A program made the position numbers and the translations under genes. A model generated the notes under the pieces. That model was given only the letters and a program-made list of their open reading frames with translations, was not told the origin of the DNA and made no database searches. A DNA stretch of 54,122 nucleotides from Myroides marinus (GTDB lineage Bacteria; Bacteroidota; Bacteroidia; Flavobacteriales; Flavobacteriaceae), in assembly GCF_900109075.1 (NCBI RefSeq), contig NZ_FNYS01000020.1, positions 1-54,122 of the forward strand. The letters run 5' to 3'. Positions 35,315 to 44,322 of this stretch are shown here, piece after piece; the stretch's first letter is position 1; the number at the start of each line of letters is the position of its first letter.

Positions 35315-38300
35315 ATGATTCATTTCTTCGAAAACCCTTCGAGAAAGTTCTACACTGTACAAGTGGAGAACAACTTATCTAATGAAGATATCCAAAAGTT
35401 AAATTGGTTATTTGGCAATGCCAAGCACATCAACGAGAAAACAATCAATGCTAAATTTGTCGGTCCACGCGCTACGATGGTTACTCCTTGGAGTACGAAT
35501 GCTGTAGAGATTACTCAAAATATGGGTATCGCTGGTATCATCCGAATCGAGGAATTCGTAAAAGCAGAAGACTGTGATACATTTGATCCAATGTTGTCAC
35601 AAGAATTTGAGACATTACACCAAGACATCTTTACAATCAATATTGCTCCAGAAGCAATTAACTACATTGAAGATATTGCTAAATACAACCAACAAGAAGG
35701 TTTAGCATTAAATGACGAAGAGATTACTTACCTAAATGAATTATCAACTAAACTTGGACGCAAATTAACTGACTCTGAAGTATTCGGATTCTCTCAAGTT
35801 AACTCTGAGCACTGCCGTCACAAGATATTCAATGGTACTTTCATCATCGATGGAGAAGAACAACCTACTTCTCTATTCAAATTGATTAGAAAAACATCTG
35901 AAACAAATCCTAATGATATTGTTTCAGCTTATAAAGATAACGTTGCTTTTGTCAAAGGACCTAAAGTAACACAGTTTGCTCCTAAATCAGCAGACAAACC
36001 AGACTTCTACGCAGAGACTGAATTTGACTCTGTAATCTCATTAAAAGCAGAAACACACAACTTCCCTACTACTGTAGAACCATTTAATGGTGCTGCTACA
36101 GGATCAGGAGGAGAAATACGTGACCGTTTAGCTGGTGGACAAGGTTCGTTGCCATTAGCAGGTACTGCTATCTACATGACGTCTTACTCTCGCTTAGAAG
36201 AAAACCGTCCTTGGGAACAAGCAATGGACGAAAGAGCATGGTTATACCAAACTCCTATTGATATCTTAATTAAAGCTTCTAATGGTGCTTCTGACTTTGG
36301 TAACAAATTTGGACAACCATTGATTACTGGTTCTATCCTTACTTTCGAGCATGAAGAAGACGCTCGTAAACTTGGATTTGACAAGGTAATTATGCAAGCT
36401 GGAGGTATCGGATATGGTAAACTTGACCAAGCTTTAAAACACAAACCATCTGAAGGAGACCAAGTAGTTATCTTAGGTGGTGAGAACTACAGAATTGGTA
36501 TGGGTGGTGCTGCGGTATCTTCTGCTAATACTGGTGCTTTTGGTTCTGGTATTGAGTTAAACGCCATTCAACGTTCTAACCCAGAGATGCAAAAACGTGC
36601 TGCTAATGCTATTCGTGCAATGGTAGAAGCTGAACACAACCCTATCGTATCTATTCACGATCACGGTGCGGGTGGACACTTAAACTGTCTTTCTGAATTA
36701 GTAGAAGAAACAGGTGGACACATCAACTTAGATAACTTACCAGTAGGTGACCCTACTCTATCTGCTAAAGAAATCATCGGTAACGAATCTCAAGAAAGAA
36801 TGGGATTAGTAATCGGGCAAAAAGACATTGATACTTTAGCTAAGATTGCAGAAAGAGAGCGTGCTCCTATGTACACTGTAGGTGAGATTACTAACGATCA
36901 CCGATTCACTATTGAGTCTAAAACAAATGGTGCTAAACCAATGGACTTCGCTATCGAAGATATGTTCGGAAGTTCTCCTAAGACTATCATGGATGATAAA
37001 ACAATCAACCGTGTATATGCTGACTTAGATTATTCTGTATCAAAAGTAGAAGAATACTTAAACCAATTATTACAATTAGAAGCTGTTGCTTCTAAAGATT
37101 GGTTAACAAATAAAGTTGACCGTTGTGTAGGTGGTCGTGTGGCTAAACAGCAATGTACTGGTCCATTACAATTACCTCTTAACAACTTAGGTGCTATGGC
37201 ACTTGACTATAAAGGTAAAGAAGGTATTGCTACTACAGTAGGACACGCTCCTATCGTAGCTATCGTAGATCCTGCTGCAGGAAGTAGAAATGCTATCGCT
37301 GAAGCTTTATCTAATATCGTTTGGGCTCCTCTTAAAGAAGGAATCAAAAACGTTTCTTTATCTGCTAACTGGATGTGGGCATGTAACAATGCTGGAGAAG
37401 ATGCTCGTTTATACAAAGCTGTAAAAGCTTGTTCTGACTTTGCTATCGAATTAGGAATTAATATCCCTACAGGAAAAGATTCTTTATCAATGAAGCAAAA
37501 GTACCCTAACGACGAAGTAATCGCTCCTGGTACTGTTATTATCTCTGCTGCAGCTAACTGTACAGATATTACTAAAATTGTAGAGCCTACTTTAAAGAAA
37601 AACGCTGGTTCTATCTATTATATCAACTTGTCTAAAGATAACTTCAAATTAGGAGGTTCTTCTTTTGCACAAGTATTAAACAAAATTGGTCAAGAGGTTC
37701 CTACTATCACTGATGCTACTTACTTTAAAAATGCATTCAATGCAGTACAAGAATTAGTAGCTAATGAGCAAATCGCTGCTGGACATGATATCGGAAGTGG
37801 AGGTTTAGTTACTTCTCTTTTAGAAATGACTTTTGCAGATGTAAACTTAGGTGCTAAGTATGACTTAACTGCTCTTAACGAAAAAGATACAGTAAAAGCA
37901 TTATTCAACGAGAACATTGCTCTTATCATTCAAGCTAAAGATGATGCTACGTTAGAACAAGCGTTAGCTGCTAAAGGAGTAGAAGCTGTGAAGATTGGTA
38001 CTGTTACTACGGATGAGAAAGTGTCGTTCACTAATGGAGCTGATCACTTCGAATTTAGCGTACCTGCTATCAGAGATACTTGGGCTAAGACGTCTTACTT
38101 ATTAGACCAAAAACAAACAAAGAATAACAAAGCTACAGATCGTTATAACAACTATAAAGTACAACCTTTAAACTTCAGCTTCCCAGCTCAGTTTGACGGT
38201 AAAAAACCAGTAGTTGATGCTTCTAAACCAAGGCCTAAAGCTGCTATTATTCGTGAGAAAGGTAGTAACTCAGAAAGAGAGGTTGCTAACGCAATGTTCT

Positions 38301-38986
38301 TAGCTGGTTTTGATGTAAAAGACGTTCACATGACAGACCTTATCTCAGGAAGAGAAACTCTTGAAGATATCCAATTCATTGGAGCTGTAGGAGGATTCTC
38401 TAACTCAGATGTATTAGGTTCTGCTAAAGGATGGGCAGGTGCATTTATGTACAATGAGAAAGCAAATACAGCATTGAAAAACTTCTTTGCTCGTAAAGAC
38501 ACTTTATCTGTAGGTATTTGTAACGGTTGTCAGTTGTTTATGGAATTAGAATTAATCAATCCAGAGCACGAAGTACACGGTAAGATGCTACACAATGACT
38601 CTCAAAAACACGAGAGTATCTTTACTTCTGTAACTATTCAAGAGAACAACTCTATCATGCTTTCTACATTAGCAGGAAGTACTTTAGGAGTATGGGTTTC
38701 TCATGGTGAAGGTAAATTCAACTTACCTGAAACAGAAGATAAATACGGTATCGTAGCAAAATATGCTTACGATTCTTACCCAGCTAACCCTAATGGTTCT
38801 GACTTCAACACAGCAATGATGTGTGATACGACAGGACGCCACTTAGTAATGATGCCTCACATTGAGCGTTCATTATTCCAATGGCACTGGGCTAACTATC
38901 CAGAAGGAAGAAAAGACGAAGTTTCTCCTTGGATGGAAGCATTCGTTAATGCACGTCAGTGGATTGAAGAAAACAACGCTAAATAA
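35315..38986 (+). CDS. purL: Phosphoribosylformylglycinamidine synthase (large, single-chain PurL)
   Basis: Converts FGAR, ATP and glutamine to FGAM in purine synthesis. The 1223 residues are the single-chain form: an N-terminal PurS-like domain (1-130), a linker, duplicated AIRS-type ATP-binding halves, and a C-terminal class I glutaminase. Visible sites are FSQVNSEHCRHKIFNG, VISLKAETHNFPTTVEPF and the phosphate-binding GSGGEIRDRLAGGQG. The glutaminase nucleophile is in SVGICNGCQLFMEL near 1070, and the closing HIERSLFQWHW is near 1195. It stands alone with its own promoter and terminator. Codon use looks adapted to strong expression (frequent AAC, GGT, GCT). Confidence 0.98.
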   Translation: MIHFFENPSRKFYTVQVENNLSNEDIQKLNWLFGNAKHINEKTINAKFVGPRATMVTPWSTNAVEITQNMGIAGIIRIEEFVKAEDCDTFDPMLSQEFETLHQDIFTINIAPEAINYIEDIAKYNQQEGLALNDEEITYLNELSTKLGRKLTDSEVFGFSQVNSEHCRHKIFNGTFIIDGEEQPTSLFKLIRKTSETNPNDIVSAYKDNVAFVKGPKVTQFAPKSADKPDFYAETEFDSVISLKAETHNFPTTVEPFNGAATGSGGEIRDRLAGGQGSLPLAGTAIYMTSYSRLEENRPWEQAMDERAWLYQTPIDILIKASNGASDFGNKFGQPLITGSILTFEHEEDARKLGFDKVIMQAGGIGYGKLDQALKHKPSEGDQVVILGGENYRIGMGGAAVSSANTGAFGSGIELNAIQRSNPEMQKRAANAIRAMVEAEHNPIVSIHDHGAGGHLNCLSELVEETGGHINLDNLPVGDPTLSAKEIIGNESQERMGLVIGQKDIDTLAKIAERERAPMYTVGEITNDHRFTIESKTNGAKPMDFAIEDMFGSSPKTIMDDKTINRVYADLDYSVSKVEEYLNQLLQLEAVASKDWLTNKVDRCVGGRVAKQQCTGPLQLPLNNLGAMALDYKGKEGIATTVGHAPIVAIVDPAAGSRNAIAEALSNIVWAPLKEGIKNVSLSANWMWACNNAGEDARLYKAVKACSDFAIELGINIPTGKDSLSMKQKYPNDEVIAPGTVIISAAANCTDITKIVEPTLKKNAGSIYYINLSKDNFKLGGSSFAQVLNKIGQEVPTITDATYFKNAFNAVQELVANEQIAAGHDIGSGGLVTSLLEMTFADVNLGAKYDLTALNEKDTVKALFNENIALIIQAKDDATLEQALAAKGVEAVKIGTVTTDEKVSFTNGADHFEFSVPAIRDTWAKTSYLLDQKQTKNNKATDRYNNYKVQPLNFSFPAQFDGKKPVVDASKPRPKAAIIREKGSNSEREVANAMFLAGFDVKDVHMTDLISGRETLEDIQFIGAVGGFSNSDVLGSAKGWAGAFMYNEKANTALKNFFARKDTLSVGICNGCQLFMELELINPEHEVHGKMLHNDSQKHESIFTSVTIQENNSIMLSTLAGSTLGVWVSHGEGKFNLPETEDKYGIVAKYAYDSYPANPNGSDFNTAMMCDTTGRHLVMMPHIERSLFQWHWANYPEGRKDEVSPWMEAFVNARQWIEENNAK

Positions 38987-39003
38987 TCAAATAGCTTATA
39001 TAC

Positions 39004-39037
39004 AACAAAGCCTCCTAATGAGAGGCTTTGTTATTTT
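39004..39037. terminator. purL terminator, left copy of a duplicated 34-bp sequence
   Basis: AACAAAGCCTCC, a short loop, then GGCTTTGTTATTTT. It is 32 of 34 bases identical to 40157-40190. It ends purL on the right strand and overlaps the stop codon of the AbiEii-type gene on the other. Confidence 0.88.
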
Positions 39038-39747
39038 CTAATAGTTCTAATATAAGACTTCACTTTTATCTTCCAATTTGATTTGGCGTAGAGAATAATT
39101 CTATTTTCAACACCTTTAACTGTATTTGGATTTTCATGATAAGGTAATTTTGCTCCTATTGGGCTGATTACACCATATAGAAACTCAGGGTTATCTATAG
39201 GACAATTGACCTTCCTATAATTAAAAATAGTCACCATATTCTCCTTTGTCTTTTTCTCAGAATAAAGATTCATTATTCTATCAATAGGTAACCCCTTATC
39301 TGTTATAAAATCAAGATCAAACAAATCTTTAATAGCTTTTCTATTGCATATTGTTGCAATCTTAAAAACTGCAATATCCTTAACTGAAGCCATTCTAATA
39401 GTATCAATAATCTCAATATCATATAAAAGTATATGTGATTGAATGATATCTACTTTAATATTTAATCCATCGGTTAGAATTACTGCTCTTAAAAAAACTA
39501 TATCATCGTTATCTTCAGATGATATCTTAGTAAATACTACCCTTTCCTTAAAAAACTCCTTAACCTCTTTTTCTATTAATTTGAAGCCTTTTACTCCTAT
39601 TCTCTCTTGACAAAACAGGTCAATATCTTCACTTTCTCTATGATTAAATCGCATTGCTAAGTTTGTTCCACCTGCCAAAAAAAAGAGTTGCAAAGTACCA
39701 AGACTTTGCAACTCTTTTATCGTTTTTACTATTCGCTTATCAACCAT
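39031..39747 (-). CDS. AbiEii/AbiGii-type nucleotidyltransferase toxin
   Basis: A 238-residue member of the nucleotidyltransferase family in which AbiEii and MenT-like toxins belong. The catalytic signature is FFLAGGTNLAMRFNHR followed by ESEDIDLFC: the GG loop at about residues 26-27 and the DxD metal pair (DID) at about 41-43. A later DLFDLDFITDKG region and a basic C-terminus fit the fold. The reading frame extends 45 bases upstream, but those codons overlap the partner gene, so the ATG at 39747 is used, one base after the partner's stop. The pair resembles a type IV toxin-antitoxin module. Toxicity here is inferred. Confidence 0.85.
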   Translation of the reverse strand: MVDKRIVKTIKELQSLGTLQLFFLAGGTNLAMRFNHRESEDIDLFCQERIGVKGFKLIEKEVKEFFKERVVFTKISSEDNDDIVFLRAVILTDGLNIKVDIIQSHILLYDIEIIDTIRMASVKDIAVFKIATICNRKAIKDLFDLDFITDKGLPIDRIMNLYSEKKTKENMVTIFNYRKVNCPIDNPEFLYGVISPIGAKLPYHENPNTVKGVENRIILYAKSNWKIKVKSYIRTIRK

Positions 39748-39748
39748 A

Positions 39749-40045
39749 TTAAACAGGTATATTAACACAATGACTATAATTTGGAATATCATAAGTTTCT
39801 GACATTAACTTATAAATATCTTCACTAATAATCTCACTCGTATTTTCTAAAACCTGTTGAATAATCTGCATATCAAACTGAGTTCTAATAATATCAATAT
39901 TATTACATAGAAACTCTACTGTAGTAAATGACAAAATACGCGATATTATAAAGAAATAATCTCGCTTTAAGTCAAGTGACTCAATATCTACATCCCAAAA
40001 AAACACTCTTGGCATTTCCGCTAAATTAAGAGAAGTAATATTCAT
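39749..40045 (-). CDS. Putative antitoxin partner of the AbiEii-type protein
   Basis: A 98-residue acidic protein with the stretch MPRVFFWDVDIESLDLKRDY and then helices rich in I, L and E. The FFWDVD start resembles short Bacteroidota proteins (I believe the DUF6922 family) that precede AbiEii-like genes; the family name is from memory. The GTG at 40075 is an alternative start, but the ATG at 40045 leads directly into the conserved segment. The stop is one base before the toxin ATG. No classic AbiEi winged helix is apparent, so the mechanism of neutralisation may differ. Confidence 0.72.
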   Translation of the reverse strand: MNITSLNLAEMPRVFFWDVDIESLDLKRDYFFIISRILSFTTVEFLCNNIDIIRTQFDMQIIQQVLENTSEIISEDIYKLMSETYDIPNYSHCVNIPV

Positions 40046-40096
40046 AACAATTGATTTTAATACAATACAAGTCACCTACCTTGTACATTACACATA

Positions 40097-40104
40097 CAAA
40101 GATA
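40097..40104 (-). promoter_or_regulatory. -7 element of the toxin-antitoxin pair
   Basis: Minus-strand TATCTTTG, about 52 bases before the ATG of the putative antitoxin. A TTG occurs 24 bases upstream, slightly far for a -33 element. Confidence 0.5.
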
Positions 40105-40156
40105 TGAAAGTATTTTTACTTATTTAATCAAAACACACAGATTAACAAGCACTTAT

Positions 40157-40190
40157 AACAAAGCCTCCTAATAGGAGGCTTTGTTATTTT
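40157..40190. terminator. Terminator of the zinc-ribbon/152-residue unit, right copy of a duplicated 34-bp sequence
   Basis: AACAAAGCCTCCTAAT followed by AGGAGGCTTTGTTATTTT: a perfect 12-bp stem, 32 of 34 bases identical to 39004-39037. It also lies upstream of the toxin-antitoxin promoter. Confidence 0.88.
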
Positions 40191-40647
40191 ATATCTTTTC
40201 TTTTTTTATAAACTCATAAGCTGTATATCTAAACACCTTTGCTTTATTAGGAGCCATCAATGGTTCTACTATTTTGCGTTCATAACTACTTGGTACACCT
40301 TCATCGATATAATATTGACCTTTTAGCCTTAGGTAGTAATCAAACTGTTTGTGATATAGGGTATCTGAATTTATAGTTAACTCATCTGCATTTGGCTCTA
40401 TGAATATACAATCATTTTCGTCAATATCCTTTCCTTCTTGAAGTAGTGATACATCAATAAAGTTAGCGCAATCACAGGCCCAGTTGACATACATCACATT
40501 AATAACCTCTTCCTTATTTGATAATATTTTAGGTTGTATAGAACGTTCTAAATAAGCTAAATAACCAATCCGAGCAATTACTACAAATACAATCAGTAGT
40601 AATAAAAAAGATACTCCCTTTATACTCCATATTAAAAACTTTCTCAT
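40189..40647 (-). CDS. Single-pass membrane protein of unknown function
   Basis: The 152 residues start with a transmembrane or uncleaved signal helix (about 7-32, IKGVSFLLLLIVFVVIARIG). An exported or periplasmic domain follows. It has the segment VMYVNWACDCANFIDVS with two closely spaced cysteines, which could form a disulphide or hold a metal, and a C-terminus rich in K and Y. No family recognised. It begins 30 bases after the zinc-ribbon gene and ends at the duplicated terminator, so the two are probably cotranscribed. Confidence 0.8.
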   Translation of the reverse strand: MRKFLIWSIKGVSFLLLLIVFVVIARIGYLAYLERSIQPKILSNKEEVINVMYVNWACDCANFIDVSLLQEGKDIDENDCIFIEPNADELTINSDTLYHKQFDYYLRLKGQYYIDEGVPSSYERKIVEPLMAPNKAKVFRYTAYEFIKKEKI

Positions 40648-40677
40648 GACTTTCCAGTTACCTCTTTTATTTCAATA

Positions 40678-41766
40678 CTAAGCATCTTTAAACAAGAAAA
40701 TAAGGAATATCAGTATTACCAAACCAATAAAACACGCAAAAGCGATCTTCCACGCACTATAAGGGCGTTCTCCTGTAATTCTACCAGTAACACCATTTAC
40801 ATAGAATGTATATTGTTTACTTCCATAAGCAAATGAACTAACGTATAAAGGCAATAGAATATGTTTAAATGTCATATTAGACAACTCCGTATCCATGTTG
40901 TGTACGCGTTGCTCATCACCTCCTATATCTCTCTTTACGCTTTCTCTTTCATATTGAGCAACAATATCTCGAGCTCTATCATATCCCTCTTTTAAGTCAA
41001 CTTGATATTTTTCTGTAATAAATCCACTTAGATAATCAGGTTTTATCTTTTGTACAGCTTTAGGATCCCATCCAGTAGAAATGGAATTAAGCAAATCCAT
41101 CTTAAGTGTTTTACTACCTGTTACTAATACATCGTCATAGAAGTTTGACACTGTACCATTCACTCTTGACCAAGATACTCTGCGTTCTCTTCTCTTATTA
41201 TCTCCACTACCAACAGTTACATAATAAGCATCTCCACGCTCTCCGCGATACTGCGTATAAGTTTGCATATCATATGTCCAAAAAGGTACATATACTCCCC
41301 TTAAATTATCAGCAGAGAATATTCCTCTTTGTATTTTATTTGGTGCAAACCAAAGGTCTTTAATCCACTTTTGTAATATTCCTGCCACTTGATTTCTATC
41401 CACAGCAAAAGGAGCTACGTATTCAGGTTTAATATAACGCTCTTCATGTATATCTTGTTCTACAAGTGGATTAGCACAATATGGACAAGCCATTGACTTT
41501 AAGTTTTCATCTACAGTAGCAGTAGCGTGACAACTACTACACTCCACTACCTTAGTTGTACTAAAACTCTCCTTCTCATAACTCTCCATAAAGCTAACAA
41601 AGTCGTGCTCTTTTAGCTCTAATTCTCCTTGCTCTATTTCTTTGACATTACCACAGTACTCGCAAACTAAAGCTTGAGCACTTGGTTTATATGACATTGG
41701 TCCACCACATGAACTACATGGTGTAGCCTCTGATGTATTTAATTTTATTTCTTCTCCTGACGACAC
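40678..41766 (-). CDS. Zinc-ribbon membrane protein (YdjG/TFIIB-type zinc ribbon)
   Basis: The 362 residues contain two zinc ribbons at the N-terminus: CSSCGGPMSYKPSA...CEYCG (about 17-40) and CSSCHATATVDENL...CPYCANP (about 76-100). A soluble region follows with KWIKDLWFAPNKIQRGIFSA and YVPFWTYDMQTYTQYRGERG. The final helix KIAFACFIGLVILIFLIFLF anchors it in the membrane. In B. subtilis similar zinc-ribbon proteins (YdjG) accompany an SPFH protein (YdjI), and here the SPFH gene lies directly upstream. A role in membrane stress or membrane-domain organisation is inferred from that pairing. Confidence 0.82.
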   Translation of the reverse strand: MSSGEEIKLNTSEATPCSSCGGPMSYKPSAQALVCEYCGNVKEIEQGELELKEHDFVSFMESYEKESFSTTKVVECSSCHATATVDENLKSMACPYCANPLVEQDIHEERYIKPEYVAPFAVDRNQVAGILQKWIKDLWFAPNKIQRGIFSADNLRGVYVPFWTYDMQTYTQYRGERGDAYYVTVGSGDNKRRERRVSWSRVNGTVSNFYDDVLVTGSKTLKMDLLNSISTGWDPKAVQKIKPDYLSGFITEKYQVDLKEGYDRARDIVAQYERESVKRDIGGDEQRVHNMDTELSNMTFKHILLPLYVSSFAYGSKQYTFYVNGVTGRITGERPYSAWKIAFACFIGLVILIFLIFLFKDA

Positions 41767-41850
41767 TTTCTATACTAATTAATAGATCTGTATTCCCTTT
41801 AAAAACTGCAAGTTATCCTGCTTTCATTAAAACAACTTGTACACTTATAT

Positions 41851-41895
41851 AAAAAAAGGTACTAAAGAAGATTTAAAGCCTTCTGGAGTACCTTT
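41851..41895 (-). terminator. Terminator after the SPFH gene
   Basis: AAAGGTACT (41855-41863) pairs with AGTACCTTT (41887-41895), with an inner CTTCT/AGAAG pair and a minus-strand T-run. It separates the SPFH gene from the zinc-ribbon gene, so the two are not a simple operon. Confidence 0.8.
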
Positions 41896-41905
41896 CTCTA
41901 TTGTA

Positions 41906-43033
41906 CTATATATTTGGTAACGGTGGAGGAGTTTGTCCCCATACATCGTTTAAATCACCTTGATTTCCTGCTTTATCCCAGTTAGCCATGCCGTTCTTCC
42001 ACACTAAAGTATCTCTTAACAGTTGTCCATTGCTAACCATCTGTTTTAACCCTTCTAAATCAAAAGGACCTGCTTGCTGACCATTTAGCGCTACAAAGTA
42101 ACTTACTACTACAGCACCAGGTATTGGTGGAGGTGTATTAGTTACTGGTTGCTGTGCTTGTTGTTGAGTAGACGTTTGTCCTTGTGCCATAGCTTGACCA
42201 AACTGATTAGCCATTGCAAAACCTGCTCCCATACCTACTCCCGCTCCTGCTACACCTGATGGATTATTAGCAGCAGCTTCCATAGCTTTCGCAGCTTTCA
42301 TTTGCATTAATTTATTTAAGTCAACGCGCTCTAATCTACTTAATTCAAAGATCTCTTTTTTGATATCCTCTGGCATAGATACGTTCTCGATTAAGAACTT
42401 CGTTACATCCATACCATATACCTCAAAGTCGTCTTTCATATAAGCGAATATCGCATTAGACAACTCATTCAGATTAGCAGCATATGTCTCAATAGGTAAA
42501 TTAGCCTCACCAATAGAATCTGTAAAACGAGTAACAATAGCACTTCTCAACTGATCGTTAATTTGATCTGTAGTAAATGTACCTGACGTTCCTACAATCT
42601 CTTTGATAAACTTACCTGGATCAGCAATCTTAAAAGTATACGTACCAAACGATCTAACTTCAATCATACCAAAACGGTCATCATTTAAGATAATAGGGTT
42701 TTTAGTTCCCCAACGTTGATCGATAAAAGTCTTTGTACTTACGAAATACACCTCAGCCTTAAATGGACTATTAAATCCATACTTCCATCCTTTTAATGTA
42801 GCTAGTATTGGTAAGTTTTGTGTATTTAAAGTATGTGTACCAGGACTAAATACGTCAGCTAATTGTCCTTCATTGATAAACACAGCCATTTGTCCTTCGC
42901 GAACAACTAACTTTGCATTATTCTTAATCTCGTTTTGATAACGCTCAAAACGGTGTACTATCGTATTCTGTGTTGGGTCTAAGAATTCAATTATATCAAT
43001 GAATTCACCCGCTAATTTTCTAAACAAGTTCAT
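41906..43033 (-). CDS. SPFH/band-7 protein with C-terminal GYF-like domain
   Basis: The 375 residues begin with the YdjI-like SPFH domain (about 35-240, with VREGQMAVFINEGQLADVFS and STKTFIDQRWGTKNPIILND). An alanine- and glutamine-rich linker follows (about 260-300, AMAQGQTSTQQQAQQPVTN). The end is a GYF_2-type domain of about 60 residues (YFVALNGQQAGPFDLEGLKQ, then LVWKNGMANWDKAGNQGD). Such proteins form membrane-associated rings; the GYF part suggests a proline-rich partner. There is no N-terminal signal helix. Confidence 0.9.
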   Translation of the reverse strand: MNLFRKLAGEFIDIIEFLDPTQNTIVHRFERYQNEIKNNAKLVVREGQMAVFINEGQLADVFSPGTHTLNTQNLPILATLKGWKYGFNSPFKAEVYFVSTKTFIDQRWGTKNPIILNDDRFGMIEVRSFGTYTFKIADPGKFIKEIVGTSGTFTTDQINDQLRSAIVTRFTDSIGEANLPIETYAANLNELSNAIFAYMKDDFEVYGMDVTKFLIENVSMPEDIKKEIFELSRLERVDLNKLMQMKAAKAMEAAANNPSGVAGAGVGMGAGFAMANQFGQAMAQGQTSTQQQAQQPVTNTPPPIPGAVVVSYFVALNGQQAGPFDLEGLKQMVSNGQLLRDTLVWKNGMANWDKAGNQGDLNDVWGQTPPPLPNI

Positions 43034-43233
43034 ATCTTTTCTTTTTCTTATTAGTAGTATTACAGTAGTAAATGTAACAGATTTTGTGTTACAATTTTTA
43101 TAAAGATAATAGTTTCTAATTTTAATCTATACTATCCATACAATAAATAGGGCTATAATAAATTCTATATATCCTATCATATCCTGAACATTTTTTAGTA
43201 TATTTATTTACTATAACTATCAAGCAACTTATT

Positions 43234-44205
43234 ATGAATAAGAATCTTAAACATAATAATACAGAAACTAAAAGTGGTAAGCGAATAGGTAAAATCGAAA
43301 TTATTAACCCTATAGCTCAATTAGTATTTGAGGACAATGCCTACGTAGAAATAATCGCTCAAGGATTTAAATACGCAGACTCTCCAATATGGATTAAAGC
43401 CGAAAACTTACTACTGTTTACAGACTTGCCAAACAAGCGAATTCACTACTGGAAAGAGCATTATAAGGAACCTAAAACTTATCTAGAAGATATAGACTTC
43501 ATTGGTCAAAATACTAAAAATGGCGAACTAAACTCTAGTGCTCTCCTATTTAGCAATGTTGGAGAGATAACTCTTATGCTTTATGGAGAAGACAAGATAG
43601 CTAAAATGAATGCCATCATTAGAGAACCTAAGTTCAACTTTGACACCTGGATAAGCAATCCTCAAAAACACCAACTTATCACTCCTTTACACTTTACAGA
43701 GGATAAATTAGGCAATATCTACTTCACTGATACCATTGCAACAGATAATAAATCTAAAGCTTCTAAAAAGCCTCTATATGGATTATATAGAATATCGAAT
43801 AAGAATAAACTAGAACTCTTATTAGAAAATCACTTATCTCCTGAAGGTATAGCTTTATCTCCAGACAATAAAGCTATATATATAACCTACTCTGATAAGA
43901 AAAAAGACTATCTATACAGATATGAACTCAACAAAGGAAAGCTTAATGAGGATACATTTAAAGTCTTTGACTACACCCCTTTTATAAGTGATATAGATGA
44001 TAAACCTAGAGGGCTAAAGACAGACAAATTTGGTAATATATACACAGCTGGACCTAATGGACTATGGATATTTAATAAAGATATGGAACTTATAGCTCGT
44101 GTACATTTTACAGAAATCGCTACTGACTGTGTATTTAGTGAAGATTATAAAACACTATACATTACTGCCAGTGACAAAGTACTCAAACTAAAACTTAGAG
44201 ACTAA
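43234..44205 (+). CDS. SMP-30/gluconolactonase-family beta-propeller enzyme
   Basis: The 323 residues carry the SMP-30/gluconolactonase pattern. IIAQGFKYADSPIWIKAENLL has the E/D metal-binding start, then DKLGNIYFTDT, LSPEGIALSPDNKAIYITY and DKFGNIYTAGPNGLWIF form consecutive propeller blades. Family members hydrolyse gluconolactone or related lactones, or organophosphates, with a divalent metal. It has no signal peptide, so it is probably cytoplasmic. The N-terminal 25 residues are lysine- and asparagine-rich. It stands alone, and the exact substrate is unknown. Confidence 0.88.
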   Translation: MNKNLKHNNTETKSGKRIGKIEIINPIAQLVFEDNAYVEIIAQGFKYADSPIWIKAENLLLFTDLPNKRIHYWKEHYKEPKTYLEDIDFIGQNTKNGELNSSALLFSNVGEITLMLYGEDKIAKMNAIIREPKFNFDTWISNPQKHQLITPLHFTEDKLGNIYFTDTIATDNKSKASKKPLYGLYRISNKNKLELLLENHLSPEGIALSPDNKAIYITYSDKKKDYLYRYELNKGKLNEDTFKVFDYTPFISDIDDKPRGLKTDKFGNIYTAGPNGLWIFNKDMELIARVHFTEIATDCVFSEDYKTLYITASDKVLKLKLRD

Positions 44206-44251
44206 GCACACAAATACTGTTGTTTTACTCATATATTTTCTAGTTTGGCTT

Positions 44252-44259
44252 ATCTTTGA
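44252..44259 (+). promoter_or_regulatory. -7 element of the DUF4265 gene
   Basis: TATCTTTG, 63 bases before the ATG at 44323. A TTTG at 44220 is too far for the usual spacing. Confidence 0.5.
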
Positions 44260-44322
44260 GCCCGAATAGCGAATTCTCTCTATTCACCGATTAAACACAA
44301 ATAAAACAAATACTAGTACACA

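Noticed and set aside
36184..37929. Minus-strand frames inside purL
   Set aside because: Antisense shadows caused by the even codon use of a highly expressed gene.
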